A stretch of 64,000 bases of DNA from positions 17,895,934 to 17,959,933 of the forward strand of contig JAAOOA010000033.1 of NCBI GenBank assembly GCA_012861695.1, read 5' to 3'. The DNA comes from Trematomus loennbergii (lineage: Eukaryota > Chordata > Actinopteri > Perciformes > Nototheniidae). Under the pieces are notes generated by a model. That model was not told where the DNA came from, searched no databases, and worked only from the letters and a program-made list of their open reading frames with translations. Within the stretch, counting starts at the first letter, position 1. Each line of letters starts with the position of its first letter. Of this stretch, positions 54,808-64,000 are shown in pieces. Position numbers and translations under genes: made by a program.

Positions 54808-57800
54808 CTAGAAGCTGATCAAGGAGTAGACCATACTTCAGCAGGAAAAAGTCCACGGCAATAGATGGAAAATACGGAGAAAACTGTAATTGTGCTTCTC
54901 TTTTGCAACTAAGGTCACAGAACATTGCAAGAAAATCTGAAAGCCATCACTGAAACCTAATCAAGCATCTGTGAATTGAGAAGATTGTGAATTTGTACTG
55001 ACCTGTAGAGATAATAGAAGAAAGAGAGCAGATAAAAGCCTAGCTTACACCAGGACTCCTTCTGGCAGTAATTGAGAATGTCGGCGTTCATCACACTGAC
55101 GGGATCATACATGACCACTGAGCCGTCAGCTGGCCGATGAAGAAACCTGGAAGAAAGAGAGAGTTTTGGCTCACGCGCGCACCAGATATACAAAAGCATG
55201 TCAGACATATGTTATGGGACCTTACCTCCAGAGATGGTAGAAGAGAAGTGGGATATTTAGGCCAAGTGTGACCCACTCTGCAGCACACATGAACATCAAG
55301 CAGAAGAGCCCGTGGATGGAGTACTCCGGCACCACCAACTAACCAGAGCAGGCACAGGGAGGCAGGTTAGATAGGTCTGCGTAACATAACACTCATGAGT
55401 AATCGCTCTTCAACAACTGCTGGGAAAACACTGAAAAATGCATGGGCTAGATGTTGGATACACTCGATAAAACCAGAATCACACTGCAAGGCAAAGACTT
55501 TCACACAGAAGGTGTAAATGTTACAAATAACTTGCTGTTACGGATGCAAATATAGTAAAAGATTGGATAATATGTAGTTTCACGTACATGTTCACTGCTT
55601 TTGAGAGGTAAGTAGAAATCATAGGCTCTATAAAAGAAGGGTCTGAATAGTGAAACTAATGCAGATCTGCCAGAAACCTGTATTTTATTTACATCGCTTC
55701 CGGCTCCTAACAAAACAATTTGATTGATTGGCAAAAATGGGTCACGACCCAATGGTAACCCTGGATTATCAAAAATGTGAGAAAAACTGGAGGCAGACTC
55801 ACTGCTGGATGACCTCGCCTAGTTTTGTAAAAATGAGGCCACAAAACAATGGATGACATCACGGTCAACTTTCTTTAAACTATTTATTGACAAACCAGTT
55901 GCTGACTTGGTCTGCTGTTTGGTTGATGTTTATTACAGCTTCTACAAACAACAACTTTTAAATTGGCATCATTCTTTTTGTTTTAAACAGCAACTTTTAA
56001 CTGCTCCAATCAATTGTTACCACTCTTATTGGCAATATTGTTGATGGGACACAACTTATTGGTTCAGAAAGGAATAACCCTCAAGGCTGAGTTGGCTTGA
56101 ACCCTGAGACTAACCCTGAGACTGAATAAAGAAGTCCATTTTGAATATGTAATGTGTACATCTTTTCAAATTGTTTCTCTCTGCAACAGTTAAAGACTTT
56201 GGTTATAAATAACATTTCCCCTATAGACTATAATTAACACACATGTGCCCTCTAATTTCTTTTTCAATCACATAGTAGTTAGTGGGTATATATTTGTGAC
56301 ACATAAGCTCCCTTCAGTGCAACTCTGTGGCAAAACAATATCATTTGAAGTAGTTCCAACTCTTCTCATTATTGAAGAGTTGTAGTTGATCCTACAAGTA
56401 TGTTCTGTCTAACCGAACTTATTGAGTACAACCAACATCATTTGCTTTGAACTTTAAAAGCTTTATTGAGTTGAACCAACTTAATATTAATTGAAAAGTT
56501 GTGGTGGTATTAAATGATAAAATGACTTTATATAAGCTATTATAACTTATTTATGTAATTCCATAATCCTCAAAAATGTCCATACAAATTTTTACCTCAA
56601 TTATTTTGAGAATCATTTCAATAAGTGAAAATAAATAAAACATTTCCGTTCCACTTTTTTACTGCACTTATGTTTGTAAGTTAAGAAAATGTTGTTATTT
56701 TAAACACATTATTTTGAAACTTATTTTTAAGCATTATCTTCTAACCCCAGTGTATCCCATGACTTAATTCAATTCATTAAAAAAACGATTTTCACACAAT
56801 TGAAATGCATTATGGTTCAAATTGTGATTCTGACCGAGATTAAACTATACTTTGTTTAAATGTATGTGGACCACTACCATTAGCATGCTACCATCTCTAA
56901 TAAATCAAACTTTACTGTTCTATTTTTGAATGATTAGTTGAGCTTATTTAAAACTTTTTTCAACACATAAATTGTCAAAATGGCCTCCACAGCAAGTCAC
57001 ATTTATTTTCAGGGACATCGAGTTCTCTTTCAGAATTCCTTTACATAGAAAAAGAAATCCATCACAACACACACACAGAACCTTGACGGTGTAACTGAAT
57101 GTCCATCTCTGTGTGAATGCAGAGCGCTGATGGTGGGCTGCACAGAAAAGCTACATGTGACATTAATCAGAGTGCGTCATGGTCCTCACAATTGCTAGAA
57201 AGTCAAATGGTCATGCGTGAAGCCACCTCTGTTTTAGTCATCCACCAGCAGCAAAAAGAAAACATACAAGAAAAAAGAAATACAAAACGATTACTCACTC
57301 TGCGGAGCAGGTTGCAGATTCTTTCAATGTTGAGAATCCTTTCCCTCTGCAAATGTAAGGAAAGTCTGGTTAATGGTCTGCATATTTCTTCATCCTACCT
57401 ACTTCTTGTATCTCCCATGAAAATCTCCAGGCAGAGCTAACACATGCTTTTGTTTAAAGCTGACAATTGTTGACATATTATTGACGCATCAACAATATGC
57501 AAAAGCTATCTGATGAGAGCTTTCAAATACAAAGAGAATCCTGCCTACATGTCAGTGCTACGGCTATGATTACAGATATGGCTGGAAAATACATATAATA
57601 AATAATAACTTACTGCCAAAACAACGTAATTTTCCATTTCAAATTCTTAAGTTGCTTTCCATTATATAATGGAAAAAAAAAATCCCCTTGCAACTAAGCG
57701 AAAAACTTAATTATGGATTGTCGAGAAAGCCAATTTTATGGATATTTTCCATCAACACATAAAGAACATCCGCCATTTTCAGTAGAGGTAACATTCTCTT

Positions 57801-60800
57801 GTCTCCTGTGAGCTGTGAGAGAGCTCAGTGATAATTTTTTCCAAATGAAAGCCATTTATCTTCCACTAGCCAGCACCTAGGGGTCTCTATGCTGATCTTT
57901 TATCTGGGTGTTTATTCATTAGCTAGCAAGGCAAATGAGATGTTATGCTGTAATTCATCAATCTACATTATTCTCTGCCCAATACCAAAGAAAAGAACCA
58001 ATATTCTAGATAATTAACAGATGGATCTTTTATTTGCTTTGCTTCATTCACTCTGTGATTGGATAAGCAGCATTGATATGCTATAGATAGCTTCAGCCGG
58101 AAAGACTCTCTTACTCATTTCGTGACATATTAAGACATCTGTCTTAGTTACAGGATGTCTGCTTCCAGAATGGAGGCTAGTGTGATGTGGCTTCCCTTTG
58201 GCCTGAGGCACAGACTGCACCTTTTCTCAAACTGTGGACATGAATTCAAACTCCCTCGGTGACCTGAAAGTAGATTCTGCCCTGAATCCACAACATCCAG
58301 CATGCAAGACAGACGCCGGCTCTCCAGCATCACTGTCTATTTGCAGATGTTGGTTTGTGTCAATTTCTTATTATGCGTGCTTTGTCCTTCAATGACACTT
58401 TGAAATGTAAAGACCACAACAATGGACTGATGTGTAAAGTTAGCTCCTTTCTTTTTGAAAGTCATTTTTTCTCAATTTGCCCCCCGAGACAAAGTGTTTA
58501 GAATTTAATTTGACATGCCGGCTAACTTATTTTACATTTTATGGTTAGTAATCGCACTTACAGTACAAATGATTGTCCTTCTGTAAATGTGTTTAGATTT
58601 ACAACTTGGAAACTGCCCTAATTAGTTACAGGTCATCCACTGCACTATGCATTTCTTATTGTAGCAACAAGCGAAACACGACTTTAGACATTAATCAAAC
58701 GCTTTGGGGACATTTCACAAGTCAAAGAAATCAAGGGCAAAGAGAGTAGTCAAGAATAGAGAATAATACGTACTCTATTTAAGTGGCAGGGAAGAACAAT
58801 ATCATTGATTGAACTGGTTTCACCAATAAAGAAGGCTTTAAATGAAGGAAATGTCAAGGGCTTGACTTTTGTAATGTGCTTTTTAATGGAGAGGTCAAAT
58901 ACTGCAGCAATTTGGCGAGCTCTTTTCAAAGGCTTAGCAAGAATAAATAATACTACATTTCAGCCACTCCTCTGTCAAGCAGCCACACACTTTGTCTCTC
59001 TTTTATACTGCAACTGTGATGGAAGGCTTTGCACAGGAACCTGATGAGGAAACACGTGTTGGTTAGTCTGTTGTGTTCATTTTGAATGTCACACGTCTTT
59101 TTCACAGACAGCAGCAGTTGAGTTACTACATTGCTCTTTACTCAAATCAGAAATTATTGCTGTTTATTTTCCGAAGCTGTTGCCAGGTATGTTTTCTTCT
59201 GTTTGTGCAGTTTATTGAATCTGGTAGCAGCTGAAAACACCAGCAGTTTATATTCTATCTGAACACATCTCACATGGTGACATGTCAAGTTGTTGATGAA
59301 ATAGGCCCCGCCCCCAGCACCTCTTTTCCCCTCTCTCTGAGTGTGTGGGAGAGAAACTCCCTCTGGAGGGAACTTTGGGATTGTAGCCTTTGCAGACCAT
59401 TTACATGCACACAAACCACACACTACAGGAAAGGGAAAACCCAAACCTGTCCTCTAATGATTTATATTTGTCAGAAATAACACATCTACTCCTTAACATC
59501 AGTATTTGGAGAGCTTCTGTTTTCAGTTGCATTATATTGTGTACAGGTGTTGCAGTTATTGTGTCCACCCCCCTGTAGCTGGCGGCGTGCCTCCACACCC
59601 CCGGTCTGCTTTCACAGTTTCCTCTCCCACTCCTCATCACTCTCACTTTGCAGTTCAGATGCAGGTTCACATGATTACTGGAACATTAGCTAACTTGTGA
59701 AAAAGACATTCACAGCTGCTGTTAACTTGCTAAATGAATAATGGCAGTCGTCATTGACTCATGGTGCTGATATTTTCTGTTCTTGCTAAGGAATGAGACA
59801 GAGACTTTCAGATGTGACTTTTTAGTTTGTGTTACAGTGAGGGAAACCAAGTATATACTTATTTGAGTATTTCATTGTGTGAACAGCAGCTTCATTTTCA
59901 TTGCTCTTTTTGTATTTAAAGAAGGTTGATTGTCTCAATCTGCATACAAACACATTTTCAAGGCAAATGATTACTCTTGCAATCACCTGGAAACAAACAT
60001 TTAAACGACTAACCGCAGCTGAATAAAACATTTGAAAGATTTCATTCCAAAATCACAAAACTGCATTTATATAAAGGGGTGCTTGCTGTTTTAGGATAAT
60101 AGAGTCTGTAAAAGCTTAGAGTCTGTGTGTTTGAAGGAGTTTTTGATCTCTGCTTTGGACATTTGTAATATTGGCTGATAGATTAAAGGTCAAATGCAAC
60201 ATTTTGGGGGTAAAACTCTGGATTTGTTCGCAGCATTTATGTGTAGTTCAGTAAAGGTTCTTCTTGGAAATGAAAAGATGGGATTCCTGTATGCGGCTGT
60301 GGCTCAGTGCATAGAGTGATGGACTTTGAATCAGGGGATAGCAAGTTCGAGTCCCACTGCAGTCAGCATGTCGTTGTGTCCCTGGGCAAGACACTTCACC
60401 CCAAGTTGCTCCTGTGAGGATTGTCCACAGTACTGAGTGTATGTATGTCACTTTGGATAAAAGCGTCTAACAAATGACATGTAATGTAAAAAAGGTGCAC
60501 ACAAGGGTTTGATCAGCTTAAAGAAGTGAAACAGCATGGTTCTTACCGCTCTGGTGGGATTGCTCTGATCAATGGGGTTTTTGAAGTCTGTGCCAAGCTC
60601 ATCAAATGCAATGATCTGAAAAACAACAGACGTGTTAGTTGTTTCTTTTTCAATGGGTTTCCTTCAGGGCACTAATGAATGCACATTCTGTAACTGTATA
60701 TCAAATAGAGGCAAAGTTGGTGTCTTTTCAACAGCACACTCTCCAGAAATATTCCTGTCTCAGCCTGTTGTACAACACTGTAGCTCTCTCTGTTCTGCAC

Positions 60801-62614
60801 ACCCACTGCTTCTGGTGCAGCTGCAGCCACATCGCTCACTTTGCTCGATTGAATGCTAAATGCATACATACTGTGATTGTAAGAGCTCATGTGTCATTAT
60901 GAAGTCCCCCAAGGAGCTACAATTACCCCTTTTTCCTGTTTCTCATCTAAAATAATCATAATAAACCAGTCTATATTGATAAAGTATGAAATGATGTGAA
61001 AATACCCGGACATTGACAGCTGTGAAGGGAAAAGTATCATTTATTTATCAATAATCTGAAATCACTTCACATTGAAAAAATGGTTGTATTTGAAATATAA
61101 AACTCAATGAGAATAAATAACCATATATGGAATTGAGGGTCACTGTAGAGAAAATAACGTAAGTGTTCATATATGTATCAATCATTCCCCCTGCTCCTGT
61201 GTGGGAGTATGAAGGATAATGTTTCCAGCTCTCTCTGATTAATGGCTCCATAAAAATACTAATAAGTCTTGGTGTAAAGGCCACCCGCTGTGCTTATCAT
61301 CAGTGGAGCCTGTAAACAGTGGAGCTTATCTTTGTCGGCTCATTGAGAAGCAATAAAAGCAGACATTATTCACAGATAAGAGAGCGTCTGATTCGCATCA
61401 ACAACGACAGATTGTTTAAAATAGAAGAAAAGCCCTGCTGGTAATTTCCCCATACAAGTCTATAGGGCTCTCCCTGGTTTTCCTTCACACTGTTGTAAAC
61501 AGATGCAGTTTCCATGGCGACACGGTGAGCCCCTCAGTGGGCTCCATGGTTACTATAGCAGTGAACAAACGTTCTGATTGGTTGAGAGCCACATAGATTT
61601 GGGGTGCTGGACCAGTGGGTAGAGGCGGACTGGGGGAAGGGGTGGACATCATCATACTTTGATAAGCGTTTCGATCACATGGTTGAACGCTGAGCCAGAC
61701 CTCTCTCTCACACTGCCTGACTCACATGGAGTCTCACCCACTTAGTCAATTGGTACGTTAGTCATTTCAAGTCTAATGTTCATAATGATGTATTTCACAT
61801 TATTCCTGCCTCCGTGGATTTGAATGCTGAAAGGTGGCAGATTAAAGCTTCAAGTGTTTGCTCAGCCTGCCCTTGTGTGAACGAGCAAACCGAGTGCAAC
61901 GGTGTGCGGGCCATATCTGTGCAAATTTCACTCAAAATGCCGCCGGCAGAGAGATTCACAACAGCCTGGCACTGAGATGTATGATTATTGAGTTTTGCTT
62001 TCTCCCTGGACTCATTTGCTGCACTTTGCTGAAGCCTGAACATCTTGTTTGAGGAACTGTGTGTCAGTTCTCTGGGATGACAGGTCGCCTACTGTAGAGG
62101 GATGGAGTCAGACGAGCTCCAGGTAATTATACTGTTGATCAACCAGCATGTTACTGTATGGAAATAGGTGAAAGAATTCAGACTGAACACAATGTTTTTC
62201 AACTCCTGCAACTCTCTGGTCTATTTCAACTAATTATGTATTTCCAGTTTCATGTAGGTGTTGAAATTGAAGGGTATAAAGTGGCATTTGTTGACTTCGA
62301 AGAGGCAATTTGAAATGTCAGTCAAATATAAGGTACAATTACACTGAGATTGGGAACATTTATGCATGCCATTACTGTGCCTCCTGAGTACCTCAGTGAG
62401 ATGTGTGTGTGTGTATGAGGTGTGTGTGTATGCCCGTTGGTGTTGTACAACCTTGTGTAGGCGGATGTGTTTGTCTGCCTGCGTGGGAGGAAGCGTGAAC
62501 AGACCATACATTTCTGCTTCCAGTGCTACTCACCTGCCATATGACGAAGAAGATGAGGGCAGCGCACAGCACCAAGGTGAGCATGTAGCAGAAGGCCGCA
62601 AAGGTGAACGCCAT
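54808..62614 (-). CDS. cnih2: Cornichon homologue 2, AMPA-receptor auxiliary/cargo exporter
   Basis: Six coding exons on the minus strand are found: 62614-62534, 60615-60547, 57346-57299, 55338-55226, 55146-55003 and 54835-54808. Every phase fits and the product is 160 residues, the exact length of human CNIH2. The N-terminus [17 protein letters not shown], the conserved [17 protein letters not shown] loop, the [12 protein letters not shown] segment, and [20 protein letters not shown] near the end are diagnostic. HRPADGS and [14 protein letters not shown] favour CNIH2 over CNIH3. The protein has three or four hydrophobic spans. It promotes ER export of cargo and binds AMPA receptors, slowing their deactivation. 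The tiny last exon (28 nt) encodes SMVYSLISF. An in-frame ATG 15 nt upstream (62629) in good context would add MAGSA; I use the conserved start. It converges tail-to-tail with tm7sf2. Confidence 0.95.
59290..59465 (+). mobile_element. GGGGCCCT-type MITE copy 3, truncated
   Basis: This copy shares GTGTGGGAGAGAAACTCCCT, GCAGACCATTTACATGCACA and GGAAAGGGAAAACCC with copies at 7070-7387 and 25147-25365. Both terminal GGGCCCC motifs are missing. It lies in cnih2 intron 2. Confidence 0.65.
60293..60488 (+). mobile_element. tRNA-derived SINE, plus orientation
   Basis: The head GCGGCTGTGGCTCAGTG contains an A-box-like stretch, and GTTCGAGTCC is a good B box. The body GTCCCTGGGCAAGACACTTC and the tail GGATAAAAGCGTCTAACA, ending in ATGTAATGT, match the minus-strand copy at 752-955. 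It lies in cnih2 intron 2, antisense to the gene. It is not a functional tRNA gene because the acceptor stem and anticodon arm do not fold properly. Confidence 0.85.
61508..61553. promoter_or_regulatory. Pair of X-box-like sites in cnih2 intron 1
   Basis: GTTTCCATGGCGAC (61508-61521) is followed 18 bases later by GGCTCCATGGTTAC (61540-61553). Both contain the CCATGG core of the RFX X-box, and the first matches most outer positions. They sit about 1 kb inside intron 1 of cnih2. Confidence 0.4.
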
Positions 62615-64000
62615 GGCTGAGCCCGCCATCCTGAAGACGAGATGGGTCGAGAGAGAGGAAGAGGATTTCTGCCTGGTGGCTACTGCCTCCCTCTTAGGTA
62701 GAGGTTATTTCTGTCTCCCCTCTGCTGCGAGCAGGGGCTGTATTGTCCAAGTAGGTAGAGCACTCAGTCGCAATCAATACCCAGCAGTCATGTCTTTGTC
62801 TCTTTGTGTATATCTGACAGCAGGGCGACCCCTTTGATTTAGGAAGCACTTATGAGTCTGTTAGCAGCCACAGTTGTCTCTGGTTCTTTTCTTTAGTCTC
62901 TGACAGGCAAAATGTCTGTCTCCTCCTCCTCCATCTTCCTGTAGTTTCTCTCTTTACAGAGCCTACACATTTTCTCCTCACAGTAACAAACGCAACAACG
63001 TGCGTGAGTGACACGCTGACCACAGGATTCTCATCGATACTAAGCACAGCGCTGATGATTATTGTCTGGGATGGTGGTGGCTTGTGACAGTTCAGCCGTT
63101 AGTCGTATGGCTTTCACTCCATCTGTCGCTCTAAATCAAGAACACCATTAATGACGCATTTCATCCAGTTGTAAACAACCAGAGGTGTGTTGTCTGTGAG
63201 TTATAGTTTACAGAGACAGCCTCCTAGGTATTACTTATTTTATCACTACATGTATTGGAACATGAATGTGCAAATGTATTACAGATACACGGTATTGCTT
63301 TGCACTTTAGACAGTTATATTCTCACAAAGCGATTCTTCTATTAAAGACTATAATATAATAAAAGAATGAAGCGGTACAAATTGGAATTTCAAATGAAAG
63401 AACTATTTAACATTACAAAGCCCAACACACACATCAAAGAGACTTATAATGACAAAATGAGAGTATTATATGGACTGTAGTTCTATTAAACATGTATCAT
63501 TGTCTGACTGATCGTAGTATCAAATAGAGAATACCTGTGTCTGGTTGGAGACGAGTCTGCCCCTGAACAGTCCTCTCTTTCCTCGTCTCTGTCAATTTGG
63601 GTCGGCACCATGTCACAATTCTCCTCTGTGCATCTTCCTCTCAGACGCATCCCCCAGATTGACCCAAACACATTTAGATTTGTCTCTGCTGACTGGCGTG
63701 CAGGGTCAATGATTCAAGTCTGGGGAGGAGGGGAAAGGGGGGGGGGAGATTTAACCAGAGACGTGCAGAACATCTACATGTTGAGCCGCGTTTACTCTGA
63801 CTTTGAAATCTCTTCTGTTCTCAAGCTAAAATGTCCACAGCCCTCAGAAGTCACAAGTCAATCAGTCCAGCTCTCTCTTGTCTCCTCCTTTCCTTATCGC
63901 CTTTGTGTCCTCTTTCCTTAAGTCTCTTTCTGAGATGTTAAAAGCTGCGTCTGCTGTCCCTCTCGGTCTCTACCTCTATTTCTTAGACTGCGAGAGAAAT
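62615..64000 (-). promoter_or_regulatory. Presumed cnih2 5' UTR and upstream region
   Basis: This lies upstream of the cnih2 start codon on the minus strand. It is pyrimidine-rich on the plus strand, with a G10 run near 63740, and contains no convincing exon. The core promoter cannot be located; no clear TATA box or dense CpG island is seen. Confidence 0.4.

Noticed and set aside
60293..60365. Possible tRNA gene
   Set aside because: A and B box-like sequences are present, but the arms do not pair and the body continues into a SINE with a second copy at 752-955.
63486..63921. Open frames on both strands upstream of cnih2
   Set aside because: Low complexity, no homology recognised, no splice context; probably promoter or UTR sequence.

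Overview
The window is vertebrate nuclear DNA, almost certainly from a teleost fish. It carries multi-exon genes with GT-AG introns, clear homologues of human proteins, and abundant fish-type SINE, MITE and LINE debris. No species can be named from sequence alone. Six protein-coding genes can be rebuilt exon by exon. The order is (+) BEGAIN/TJAP1-like gene with a giant histidine-rich repeat (2820-9354), (+) rom1/peripherin-type disc-rim tetraspanin (11628-14773), (+) frmd8 (17349-25893), (+) vps51 (30685-36917), (+) tm7sf2 (39154-47389) and, on the opposite strand, (-) cnih2 (54808-62614). The human counterparts ROM1, FRMD8, VPS51, TM7SF2 and CNIH2 all lie on 11q12-q13, so this is a conserved linkage block.

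Region by region: 1-2700 is gene-free and holds a MITE interrupted by a tRNA-derived SINE. 2.7-10.2 kb is the His-rich coiled-coil gene and its 3' UTR. 10.4 kb holds a complete hAT-type MITE with an 8-bp target duplication. 11.5-15.4 kb is rom1, with one intron more than the human paralogue PRPH2 has in the same coding stretch. 16-29 kb is frmd8, whose introns hold two TIR elements and a decayed CR1/L2-group LINE. 29.8-30.5 kb is a duplicated segment in front of vps51. 30.7-37 kb is vps51, with a 75-bp near-perfect palindrome in intron 4. 37.7-47.8 kb is tm7sf2. 47.8-54.8 kb is gene-free apart from presumed cnih2 3' UTR and X-box-like motifs. 54.8-62.6 kb is cnih2, with large introns.

Functionally the genes do not form one pathway. 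rom1 shapes photoreceptor disc rims; frmd8 stabilises iRhom/ADAM17; vps51 is the GARP/EARP tethering subunit; tm7sf2 is a cholesterol-synthesis C14 sterol reductase; cnih2 is an AMPA-receptor auxiliary and cargo-export factor. Three genes contain apparent single-base indels in otherwise intact reading frames: two in the His-rich gene, one in vps51 and one in tm7sf2. Most fall in short homopolymers, so sequencing or assembly error is the first explanation, with real polymorphism the alternative.

The most novel item is the first gene. It would be a protein of about 1,445 residues in which a Ser-rich stretch and about 50 tandem His-Gly-Asp-His units precede a BEGAIN/TJAP1-type coiled coil. The repeat tract includes a 144-bp block duplicated very recently.
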